Part shown: piece after piece, positions 24,001-34,072 of the stretch
Position numbering within the stretch: the first letter of the stretch is position 1
How the letters are laid out: every line of letters begins with the position of its first letter
Source of the DNA: Dichomitus squalens LYAD-421 SS1
Lineage: Eukaryota; Basidiomycota; Agaricomycetes; Polyporales; Polyporaceae
Length of the DNA: 64,000 nt
Direction: 5' to 3'
Assembly: GCF_000275845.1 (NCBI RefSeq)
Contig: NW_006766915.1
Location: 146,645 to 210,644, forward strand
Translations under genes and position numbers: made by a program
The notes under the pieces: model-generated
The model's database searches: none
What the model saw: only the letters and a program-made list of their open reading frames with translations
What the model was told of the DNA's origin: nothing

Positions 24001-25309
24001 CGGTTTGGACAATCACGATGGTCTGGATTGAATGGTACGGGGTCAGACAATAGACAGCGCCCGAGATACGAGGCGTCACTCGCCCCTCTGTGCTCTGGGC
24101 CCCAGAAGGGTTCCTTGACAGCAGGATCCGGCTCGTATTCACGGCTCGCAATCTTCGAGAAGAGGGGTGCGGCCAGCAAGGTCAAAGCGTCCAGAGGCTC
24201 TGCGACAACGTAAGCATGTCACCCATTAGTCTATGCCAGCAAGCATTGGAGAACGGTCCGCCATCGCTGCGTTCACGAAGCTTCTCGTGACAGCCTACTT
24301 GAAGGTCTCACCTTTTCCGACCACAGCGAGCGCCATGCGGGAAGCGCAGTACTGGCGTTCCCACCACCCAACGAGCCGGCGCCTCGTCTCGCGCAAGACG
24401 GAAGCTTCGTCCCCGTCCGTGTCCCCTGTGCGGCCCATATCAGTGAGGCTGACATAGTTCCCAGTACCAAAGTTGCGGTTCGGGTGCCCATCTACGCTTA
24501 GATGTTTGCTGAGCTGGAGGAGGCGCCGGGCGTCGTTCTGTAAGTTGCGCTTGAACTCGGAGTCCACCGCATTGATTTCACGGGCTGCGAGAGACTCTGT
24601 GAAGAGCGGCGCGTAGAAGAACGCTGCAAGCCGCGAGAGGCCCCCTTCGAGTTGTGTCGGATTGAGCGAAAAATAGTAGTGGGTTGACATGGGACCCGTC
24701 ACTCCATTTTTGGCGCCACCATTGGCGGTGATGAACTGCGAGAATAAGGCTGGAGCTCTCGAGGCACATCGAACGACTTACGGAAGTAAAGTCGCCTTCA
24801 TCTGGGTATGGTTCAGAGCCCTGGATTCGGGCGATATCAGTATGCTATCGAAGAAGCATGCTGAGACGCCTTCGCAATCCGGAGCAAGGTAAAGACGGTA
24901 AGGCCACGTAACAATAACACGCATTGCGCATTCCCATATGGGTTCGAATGGATGACTGTACTCGGGATTCTCTGCACAAGAACATACGTGACCTTCATAA
25001 TCATATGCTCGCAATAGTGCGCCATGCCCTGAGCGTCGATCTGCATCACAGAAGGTGTTGAATTGACACCGCTGGAGGCCAGAATGGAAGCAAAAGCCGT
25101 ACCGGGTCATACATATGTCCTATTGTTAGTGCCAAGCAGGCAGCAGCCTTGTCTGCTTCGGGATCGTGTATGAACACCGCGCGCAAGCCATTCTGTAGCT
25201 GTAGCACGCGGTAATGTCTGTCATCGAGCAACGGCTTCTCGAGGTCGCCTGTGAACAATCGGTAGGCAGGAACAGGGTCCGCAGCGGGAACGTCCTTCCA
25301 GGCTGACAT
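21009..25309 (-). CDS. STE23: insulin-degrading-enzyme-type zinc metalloprotease (M16A)
   Basis: M16A proteases degrade short peptides inside a closed chamber; yeast relatives also process a-factor precursor. The gene has many short exons. Exon 1 (25103-25309) begins MSAWKDVPAADPVPAYRL and includes YRVLQLQNGLRAVFIHDPEA. Exon 2 (24993-25040) is 48 nt and carries the inverted zinc motif HYCEH (HxxEH) in GMAHYCEHMIMK. Exon 3 (24782-24820) is 39 nt (GSEPYPDEGDFTS). The next carries FITANGGAKNGVTG, THYYFSLNP and the third zinc ligand Glu in EINAVDSEFKRN. Later blocks are SKPAAFLAHFLGHEGVGSVC, FRFMQKGQPHEYAVRLARDM, LRTQEQLGYV and FRMQ-type middle-domain sequence, with a C-terminal SVQLISQRLTDD region. 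All zinc and catalytic residues are present. The 3' end is taken at the TAG at 21009-21011; a further small exon cannot be excluded. The symbol is by analogy. Confidence 0.9.
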
Positions 25310-26962
25310 GTGGGTGCGAGGAGCCTGGAAACGGGCGATTGTAATTCGAGGGTACCGGTAACAATTGCCGACTGAGAGGAGGGTGGTGGATCAGGAAGGG
25401 TCCGAGGGAAACGTTCGGTGGTAGTAACCTGGGACGACTCGATATTCAATGCTCGCGCGCCCCCGATGATTGCAGACCAAACCAGGACTGGCTAGGACTG
25501 TACGGAGACGTCAGAGCGACCCAGGACGTGGGCGAACAGACAACGACGGCCGGAGCGCTCGGAGGCAGATGTCCTCGAGGCAACCCGGTTGTTCCGCATT
25601 CCCTTAACAGGAACGTTTGTTCTTCCGCTCTAGCGGCCAGAAGCGCTTGTATTTAAGCTTTTCGCAGTCCGTCCCCGACTCCTCTTGACTCGCTCTCCCC
25701 GATTTGTGAGCCACCGACGGTCGCTGTGCTGTCATGTTCTGTAGGTCCAGGGTAGTGTATGGCGGGGCGCTGTTACGAGATCCCGACATGAGGGCGAAGG
25801 TCTACGGACCGGATCCGAAGGGACGAAGGCCAAGAGCCTCTATCGCGACGTTCTCTCACGTCAGGCTTCTGGGGGTGGGTTCGTCTTCTCTCATTCAACG
25901 GAACGCTATGGCAGTGTGGCCCGAGAACATGAGCGGCCTCTAGTGGCGAATCCGGCGTGGACCAAGGCCTGGGCACCAGGGATCGCCGGGGGAGCAGCGA
26001 GATGCACGCGTCCACCACGCACCAAATTTGTAACATTCAGGCGAATCGCGGGAGGACCCTCCATTTCGGAGGTCCGTTTCACTTTTCACCCTCTAGATGG
26101 GCCGGAGGGCCTGGACCGTCATAATCCGTGAGCCACTGAGAGTTGTTCCGCCAGGATCGTCCAGTGGCCACACGTCTCCGTGCTTCCTGCTTCGAACGGT
26201 TCAGATGGAAGGCGCCCCCACTGATGGCAGATGGCTGGGAGGCCGACATGGGTGCTCTCCAGGCACGCGTCCCTTGTCGATGTCGGATCGATGCGTCCGT
26301 CACCCTCTCTCGGGCGACGAATGGGAGATGGAGGGGGAACGTCAGCGGGGGTGCTGGTGGCTAGCGGTCGCGCATTGTTCTTCCCAGGCCACAGGCGCAA
26401 TTGTTCCGAGCGGTGAGAAGTCAATGGAGACCGCCTATCCCAGCCACAAACATACTCGCCCCTCTATTTTGCCTTGCCTTGTCCAAAACGGGCCCCTTTG
26501 TTCTCCGATCCCGGTCTGGGCCCAGACCACCGCGCTCGCTCCGTTGTCATAGTGCACACACGGTGCCACAAGATGCGTGCAATGACCACTGACCCCGCCC
26601 GAATCTTCAGATACGAGGACGTGCGTGGTGGATGGTGTTCTGCGTATATATACCACTCCCTAACCCTCCGCCGCCGAACCAGCATCCCGGGCGATCAGTC
26701 CTCCCTCAGACTTCGCCTTGCAAACTATTGACACTTTGCCCCCAAGCTGCCTGGCGTCCGACTGCTGCGTACGTGTGTGGTCAACCGCGCTGTCTCACCT
26801 GCAACGCGTGAATTGAATCTGATCGGTACTCGCCAGGCAGACTGCGTTCGCTAACTTCAAACATCACCGCACTCCTTTGATCAGGGTGGCTCATTGCCCT
26901 CATCCTTTGTGTCGCCCAGGCCTTGATACCCGCCGAGCGGGAGTATAACTATCCCCTTGAGC
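25310..26962. other. divergent promoter region, 1.65 kb
   Basis: This separates the start of the M16 protease gene (minus) from the zinc-finger gene (plus). Small frames in it have no recognisable content. The right half has a good TATA box (26645-26652) followed by pyrimidine-rich DNA, consistent with a promoter and long 5' leader for the plus-strand gene. Confidence 0.45.
26645..26652 (+). promoter_or_regulatory. TATA box, candidate, zinc-finger gene
   Basis: TATATATA lies about 310 bp upstream of the zinc-finger ATG at 26963 and is followed by CT-rich DNA (CCACTCCCTAACCCTCCG), typical of fungal transcription starts. It implies a 5' leader of 200 nt or more. Confidence 0.4.
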
Positions 26963-29231
26963 ATGATGGCAGCGACTACCAGCCATAGCGCGTCCTATAT
27001 ACATAGGTCGCACCCTCTCTTGAGCTCGAACGGAGACACATCATTCTCGCCAGCCATGTTGGAGAGGCTTCGCAGGCCCGACGGCTACTCGCGGAATCTC
27101 CCGCTCGCCCGTACACGCGGCAGCGAGTACAGCACCAGGTGCGCATGATTCCTCAGCGCGCATCGACCCTGGTCTGCTGAGCTAACGCACTTGACATCTG
27201 TCCTAGTCATAGCCATTCCCGCTCGTACTTTTACGAGAAGGCGGACGCACACGTCTCCCCAGAGACGTCATCCGAGAGCCCTTCGCCACGGGAGACACGC
27301 GTGACCCTCCCCCCCCTACGGCAGCCTACTAGGTCCCCCATGCAGAGCATAAGCTTTGCCACCACGACCTCCGCGACCTCCACCTGGGCCATGTCCCCTT
27401 CGGCGTACTCGCCCTCATCAACCCGCTCCTCATCTCCGGTCTCTCGCAGCAGGATACAGCCCCGCGAGGAGTACCGCGCGAAGATCGAGTCTGAGCAGGG
27501 AGCTGCGATTTCTCCAAGGGATCCCGACCTTGACTCCTGGGTGATTGCGCAGCAAAAAGCCCTTGCGATGATCCCCCCGCGCCCTACCCCGCAGGTCATT
27601 CACCCGCGCGCGAGCATCTCGCCCGATCGTCATCGCTCGCGCGCAGCGTCCCCATTATGGCATCCATATCCATACCCTGCGGCTTTCACCGCAGAGCGGC
27701 ACGCATACAGAGAGCGGCAGGACAGCTGGTCTCCCGAGCCTGACGGTTGGCAGTACCTGCCCCCTTTGAGGTGCGTGCTTTCCTTCGCACGCCGCCGCGT
27801 TTTGACCAAGTAGGGCGACGACACTCACTTGACCCTTCTGCGCTTCAGGAATCTCCAGCCCAGCCGAGCGGCATCTCCGGAGTTTGTCCAAGGTTCCTCG
27901 AGCGCCGTGTTCTCGGCGCCTTCGCGTTCTCCCAGCCCTAGCCCCAGTGTGAGCTCGTACAGCACCAATGAGGCGTCTGGCCGCACCGACACCGACCCGA
28001 CCGACGAGGACGACCCCGTCAAGGTGGAGCCGGAGTGCATCAAGCTCCCGCCTCTCCGCACCATGTTTCCCGACGCAGCACCCGGATGGTGCACGCATCA
28101 CAGCTGGAATGGCTCGGAGCGCTCGTCGACCAGTTCCGTCCACCGAGACGCATTAAATCCGCTCAGCCGCTCGGCCGTCACCTTGTCTTCTAGTGCGGAG
28201 TATAGCGCGCGCTGGAGGCCCAGATCGCCCTTCCGAGACGATGGCGATGGCGACCTTCCGGCCCAGGTCTCCGACCTTCGCTCCAGCATCTCGCACGAAA
28301 CCAGCAACTCCCCCGTGACGGTGAGCACGCGCACCCAGTGGCGGACACAGCAGGGTCCAGCTTCTACTCGCGGTCGCCCCGCGCCCGTCGAGCGCATCCC
28401 CTCCGTCGGTACGGCGCACACGGCAGAGCTTCCGGTGATGTCGCCCACTCCCAAGAAGTACCGTTTCGTCACGAGCAAGCCGGTCGGAACCAACGCGGAG
28501 CTGCGTGAGGAGGAGCTCGACGAACGCCGTCGTCCCGTGACCGTCAGCCCTAGCGGCACCAAGCGCAGACACCCTGGCACGTCCTCCCCTTCCGAGTCGA
28601 GCGTGGACGCCCCCTCCCCCCCGGAGACGCCCGAGGAGGAGGAGGACGGCCCGCGCAAGCGCAGGCAGGGGCAGGGCCAGCTCCCGTACGAGGGCTCGTT
28701 CCCCGCCGAGCCGGGCTCGAACGCTCGTCTCGTGCGCAGCCCGCGCGGGGCGATCGTGCCCGCGTACCACTACGACACGGAGCGGGCGCTCAAGTGCGCG
28801 TTCCCGCAGTGCGGCGCAGTGCTGACGGGCAAGAAGAGCGAGACGGCGAGCCACATGCGCTCGCACTTCCTGCAGGCCGTCGAGGAGACGCTCGAGTGTC
28901 CGTGGCCGGTCGAGGGCGAGGACGGGCAGAAGGCGTGCTGCGGGATGGCGTTCAAGGACAGCGCCAATTTTGGCAGGCACGTGAGTTCGAAGCACATCAA
29001 GGCGGAGGAGTACCAGTGCAATAGGTGCGGGCGGCCGTTCGCCAGGCGGGACGCGGCGTTGCGGCATATGAAGACGCTGTGTCGGGTGGATGGATCGGGA
29101 CCGAAGAGGAAGAATGAGAAGAGGCCGAAGACGAAAACGGAGGAATTTGAAGAAGGTGAGTACAGGGAGGCGACTACATCGCAATGGTTGGCGTGCTGAT
29201 TGCTGGCCTAGTATACGTGTTCGATGGTTAG
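26963..29231 (+). CDS. C2H2 zinc-finger protein, probable transcription factor
   Basis: Four exons (26963-27138, 27207-27770, 27849-29155, 29212-29231) give 688 residues. About 570 residues are disordered and Ser/Pro/Thr-rich, with the acidic patches TDEDDPVKVEPECIKLPPLR and ETPEEEEDGPRKRR. The folded part is C-terminal. The first finger is LKCAFPQCGAVLTG with H-x3-H in HMRSHF. The second is LECPWPVEG...ACCGMAF with HVSSKH. The third is YQCNRCGRPFARRDAALRH followed by LC in place of the last His (C2HC). A basic tail (GPKRKNEKRPKTKT) follows. This arrangement suits sequence-specific DNA binding with an N-terminal regulatory region. The target genes are unknown. ATGATG at 26963 is used as start. 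Confidence 0.85.
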
Positions 29232-30055
29232 AGAGTTAGAGACGCTGCTTCATCTCTTAAGGACAGAAGGGACTCTGTAGGGACTCGTTACGAAACAGAC
29301 AATGGACTGGGACTGCACAGATTACGTACTTAAAAGGTGACGTACACGGACTCGAAGTACTTAGGTCGCTATGGTTATGGAATTGAACAGCTACCTCCTA
29401 CATGTTGCTATCTGTATACTACACCATAGCGTGTCTGTATAGCTAGGAAGTTGGACAAGTGTCACAACTACTTTGAATAAAACTGGCTGCGATCGTGTAC
29501 GAGACGACTCGGAGCATGATAGCTCCGACTGTGTGATGGGGCAATGCTCTACGTAATCAGAAGATGGTAACAGTCATATTCGTCTCCCAATTGTGGTGCA
29601 GTCGATCACGACAAGCTGTGAGTCTCTAGGCGGACATTGCATCCATGTACTCATTTGGCAAGTGTGAGAAGATGTAGGTACGGGACGCTGAACAACTACG
29701 AGGGCAGGAGAGTGGCACAGCACCTCTTCGAGTGTTTCAGCTCCTCTTTGATGCCCTCCGTGTGCCGCCGTGGACAGTTTGCTGTATGCATTCGACAGAT
29801 ACTGCTCCCATCTGTGGTTTTGAAATACAGTCACGGCATGCTTGGTCTCGTCGCCATACGACATGGCAGCACGGGTGCTTGGTGTCTTCGCAAAACATGC
29901 TGCGCACGACTGGGGTCCAGTGCATATAAGAAAGTGAGAGGGCACGAGAGCTGAAAATTCACCTTTGTCCTCTCCAGCTTTCGTTTCTTCTTCCGAGCTT
30001 GCAGGCGGCTCGCTGGCTTTATATACAACCTTCACTTATTCGCTTAACGTTCGTC
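29232..30055. other. intergenic, 0.8 kb
   Basis: AT-richer than its surroundings at 29.2-29.5 kb, consistent with 3' UTR and terminator sequence of the zinc-finger gene. A minus-strand frame of about 150 codons (29574-30035) has no recognisable motif. Confidence 0.4.
30020..30025 (+). promoter_or_regulatory. TATA box, candidate
   Basis: TATATA in the context GGCTTTATATACAACC lies about 35 bp before the ATG of the small secreted-protein gene at 30056. This implies a very short 5' leader, or else translation from a later ATG. Confidence 0.35.
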
Positions 30056-30950
30056 ATGCTCCGCAGACTTGCTCCCGCACTGGTGCTCCTCTCGGTTCTG
30101 AAAAGTCCTCGTTAGTCGCTGTTATGATGTCTCGGTGAGCCTTGTATTGACATTTGTTCGCACCTAGACGTCCTTGCTGCGCCGGCTGTAGTTTCGCTGC
30201 TCGTCCCGTTCGCCTTGCCCGACGAAGCGATCTCCGCCAGCTTCCTCGGTGACGACGGACAAGGACACTCATCCTATGCGCTCGGCGTTGGGGCTGCCAG
30301 TGGAGCGTTCACCAACACGGCGACTATCAATGGTACGTCCGGAAACCACGTAAGACCGCCTCTTTCGGTACATGCGATTGACCGTCGTCTTCGCAGGTGT
30401 CCTCATTGCGGGTCCGACGGACGTACAGCTAGTCGGCGTAGACCTCACCACCGTCATTGACGGGGCGACCGCCGTCGTCACCGGCTCTGCGGACTGCGCG
30501 TTCCCCACCGGGGCGGTGGCCGGCAGCTCCGTCCAAGCCAGCTGCAACCTGGCCGGGCAGGGCGTCGTCAACGCACCGGGGGGCGTCCAGTCCGAGAACA
30601 ACGTCCAAGACTCGTTCCCGCAGACGATCATGCCTATCATCGGGCTGCAGCTCCCCGACAGCGGCCCGGGCGCCCTTCCTGGGGGCGGGCCCAGTGCGAG
30701 TGCCACCGCCTCGCCCTCGCAGAACACGGGTGGGGCGGCCCCTAGTGCAACGGGGGGCGCGGCTAGCCCGAGCGGCTCTCCTGCGAAGAGTACTTCGGGT
30801 GGGGGATCTGCGGCGCCGAGCGGGAGCGGCTCCAGCGGCGCGTCGAGTCCCTCTCCGACCCACAATGGCGCGATGGAGGGTGGGCTCGTGAAGGGTTCTG
30901 GATGGGGTGTCGTCGTTGCGGCGGGTCTTGTGCTCGTGAGCCTGCTGTGA
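30056..30950 (+). CDS. small secreted protein, probably GPI-anchored, function unknown
   Basis: Three exons (30056-30110, 30168-30332, 30397-30950) give 257 residues. Residues 1 to about 22 form a signal peptide (MLRRLAPALVLLSVLK, then HVLAAPA). The middle is a small Cys-poor domain (GVLIAGPTDVQLVGVDLTTV, then CAFPTGAVAGSS and a second Cys in QASCNLAGQG). It is followed by a Gly/Ser/Ala/Thr-rich linker and a C-terminal hydrophobic tail (GWGVVVAAGLVLVSLL), the layout of a GPI-anchored wall protein. I do not recognise the central domain. The two-Cys pattern could form one disulfide. Confidence 0.8.
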
Positions 30951-31847
30951 ACGAAATCGATATGATATTAAAGCCTGTGTACGACTGCCTGCTTGACCAG
31001 CACTAGGAGAGCGAATCATGATGTATACATTATAGCGATTCAATAGTGGTGAGCCATACCTCACGGAGGAACATGGTTGTGTCCTTCGTACCCGCAGACG
31101 TTGAATGCGCGAGTGCAGTGCGCTCTCTGGTTAGAGCTGTTAGCATGGATTCACGTAGTAAGCAATCGTCTCATGACACTAGAAAATAATACTACCAAAC
31201 CGTATTGGAACATTCGGCGGAGATCGGTTTCATCAGGTGACGGGCATTGAGTCAGATCGAGTAGTGGTCGCCGGGCTTCTGGTGATCGGTGATGCCCATC
31301 CCCAAAAATCCTTCAAGGAAGACGCAGATGCTCTCGATGTCGGGAACAGCTGTGGAGGTGCATAAGTACAAAAAAGAAGCCTGTCTGCCACTGGTGCAGT
31401 ACGGACGCCCTGTCATATGTATGCTCTTTTAGCTTCAGTGGCAGTGGCTCCATCGTGCAGCCATTCAAGCACGTTGGTGAGGGAGCCCTAGAGATAGTGA
31501 CCAGATCAATACTTGTCACATTGCCTTTAATATGCAAGCTGCTCACCTTTTCGTGTACTACACGGCCGTCCATGCACGCCGCGGGCCGGCGCAGTTTGAT
31601 TTGCACCCAGTGATTTCTGGCACATAAGTTATGCGACAATTTCTTGCACGTACATAGTTTGACAAAATAATCGATAGCAATTGACTCATGAACTAGGTGT
31701 TCAGCGCGGGATACGTATGAGGGCGTACATGCGTGGACACTAATAGCCATTCGGCATAAGATATAGCGCTAGCGCGCCTATTAATGGGCGTGCATGGCAA
31801 TTCCCGGCAAGCCTTTCCGGCGCTTGCCTGCGACCACGCACCAAGTA
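30951..31847. other. intergenic, 0.9 kb
   Basis: This is the 3' flank of the small secreted-protein gene. I see no supported gene. A minus-strand frame at 31313-31750 has ordinary codon noise and no motif. Confidence 0.4.
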
Positions 31848-32414
31848 CTATCCCTCAAGGGGTTTTGCAAAATCTGGGCGTTTTGCAGAACCCTGAGCCC
31901 TTCCTCCCTTCCTCATGCATCGCTCTGATATGTCAGACTCATGATGCTACACCCATTCTGATATCATCTGTCAACTTTTCGGAGCCAAATGGGCTGGAGG
32001 ACGCCTTTGCGAGCAGGAGACATTTAGTTACACCTTTAAGCGAGTTGACGCCCAGCTTGATATACAGATCTTTCTTTGTCTCTTACTGAGAAAGTTCAAA
32101 AATCTTCCCGAACGAATGTATGGGCGCATTTTCAATACAGAAATTATCCCCGATAGCTCTGAGGATGGGTAGACATCCTAGGGAAGCCATTTCTTTCAGG
32201 TGCTTACAGGTTTTGCAAAACCTCTTTCATGCAGGTACTCGGAACATGGCATCCCCATAGCTCGCGTTCAGCTCCACAGAATTTTACGAAACTTGGAGGA
32301 CATATGATCGATGTAAGTCTTAGCAATGCCTGAAATTTGTGGAATACATAGGTCAGTATTGCTGGAGAGGCAGGTGCCATCATTTCTGGTGTTGCAAAAC
32401 CCCTGGAGGGATAG
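31848..32414. mobile_element. MITE-like element with terminal inverted repeats and TA target duplication
   Basis: The left end reads CTATCCCTCAAGGGGTTTTG and the right end is its reverse complement with one mismatch. Both ends are flanked by TA inside a GTAC context (31845-31848 and 32414-32417). The element is 567 bp and has no coding frame of note. Sub-terminal copies of the TTTTGCA core recur at 31880-31888 and in a perfect 16-bp palindrome at 32208-32223. TA duplication plus terminal inverted repeats points to a Tc1/mariner- or pogo-type non-autonomous element; that assignment is inference. Confidence 0.7.
32208..32223. repeat. 16-bp perfect palindrome inside the MITE
   Basis: AGGTTTTGCAAAACCT is its own reverse complement and shares the GGTTTTGCAA core with both ends of the surrounding element. 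It may be an internal transposase-binding site or the relic of a nested end. Confidence 0.6.
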
Positions 32415-34072
32415 TACACCATCATGGTCAGAAGAAAGCCGCCAAATCAGTGTCTGCCACCACAACTTCTGGCTCACAATGGTAGCGATAGGTTAGTGAG
32501 ACGATTTGCTTCTATTCTTTTGCTGCTGGCATGCAACCACTTGCAACTAACAGCTGCTGTCTCGGACGATGACACTACAAAAATTAACATGTGTGGGGAA
32601 TTGCATCGTGCCCTCCCCTCCGTACGTCATATTCGACATGTTGACATACATCGCTTTTCAGGCTCTGCTTTTCACACGCGAAAATTTGAACGAAGGAGAC
32701 ATCATCGCGAGAAAGATGCCCTTCGAATCCTCTCCAAGCATACTGCCCTGGACCCGGAATCACCACACATCTTACGACAACCTCTCTTGAAGGCCCTTTC
32801 ACAGTCTCTATTTGTAGCCCTTGTGCTGAAACATTTGCACGGTATGTAAAGCTGGGTTTTCCCGCCAATCTTGCGGGAGACCATGACCTAATGTGCTGGG
32901 TCCTCCAGCTGAGGAATTCCGATGTGCATATATGCGTGCCTACAACACGTTTCCCCTGGGCAGCCATAGGTGATCATGTTCCCTAACTCAATCCCCGCGT
33001 ACTAATATGCTCGCCAAACTGCGCTTCTTGATAGGCAGTGTGTACAAGCAAGCAGAGCTCTGAGCGAGGCAATTGCGCTCTGCTGGGCGCTCTGCAGGTA
33101 AGTTGCCGGCCCATTGTCGTCGCAATCACAACAAGGTACATCGCCTGTGTGATTTTTCCCCACCCCGTAATGCTAGGTCCTGGGCATGCTTGGGTTCTCA
33201 TTTTGCTCCCGCGACGTGTGGAGGGTTCTATTCGCAACCGAGATCGGCTCACACAGAGTTGAGGCTTGTGTGGACTGCGGCGGCGCTATATGGCTTATCA
33301 TTTGCATAGTATGTATCCGTCGATATACGTATGTAAGTATGTGGCTCAACACAGTATGGTTTTCAAAAACACAGCCTGATTTATGATATGTGACAATATA
33401 GGAAACAACGGGAACCCAGCAAGTACTGTATATGGTGCTTTACTGCTTGACGTCGTTGGGCACACATGAAAACCTTCGGGAAATACAGCAGAAGATACGG
33501 CATTGGCAGAGCACCGGTCACACAATATGCTTCCTGGTCAAATCGCCATCCCGTTGCCATTTCTAACCAACTTCGCCCGCAGATGATTCCCTCTACGCAC
33601 GGCCTTTGATTGTGCTAACTCCGGGGCCAGCGATCCCCCGCCCTTACCGCTGCGGATGTCACGGAGGTGAGCACCTGATGGGAATCTCGAGGTGTGCCAC
33701 CAGAAGTTCAACTGAAAACGAAGGTGTCGTGGCTTCTACAGGAGGTCGCGGCTAACTAAGGGATTTTAGCCACTGGCAGCCGAATATCTAGGGCCGAACG
33801 CCGCCGGCCCAGGTTTTGGGCTCAAGCATCAATCTAGTCTAATCCCGAGCCCAAGGCGATGCAGGTTCGACTAAAGAATTCCCGTTCGGCTCGTTCCGAG
33901 TCTCTTCACTCGAAGGGATCCACCAATATGCTATCAATCACTGAAGTGGCTCACCTCTTCCACGCAGCATACGCCGCCATGCGCACCGCATATAAGGGGA
34001 TGTGGCCAGTGCTTGCTGGTCATCGCCTCTATTCATCCCCCTTATCCTTCGTCGCTCATTTCTCATCCTGAC
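32415..34072. other. gene-poor interval, 1.65 kb
   Basis: Overlapping frames on both strands at 32.4-33.0 kb have no recognisable domain. The last 200 bp form the promoter of the broken M35 gene, with a TATA box at 33991-33997. Confidence 0.4.
33991..33997 (+). promoter_or_regulatory. TATA box of the broken M35 gene
   Basis: TATAAGG, in the context CGCATATAAGGGG, sits 76-82 bp upstream of the ATG at 34073. That spacing matches the TATTTAAC box of the intact paralogue (43615-43622), about 85-91 bp before its ATG. The promoter has therefore survived although the reading frame has not. Confidence 0.5.

Noticed and set aside
28153..29184. 343-codon open frame antisense to the zinc-finger gene
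   Set aside because: It lies opposite the verified exon 3 and is Arg/Leu-rich noise from the GC-rich sense strand.
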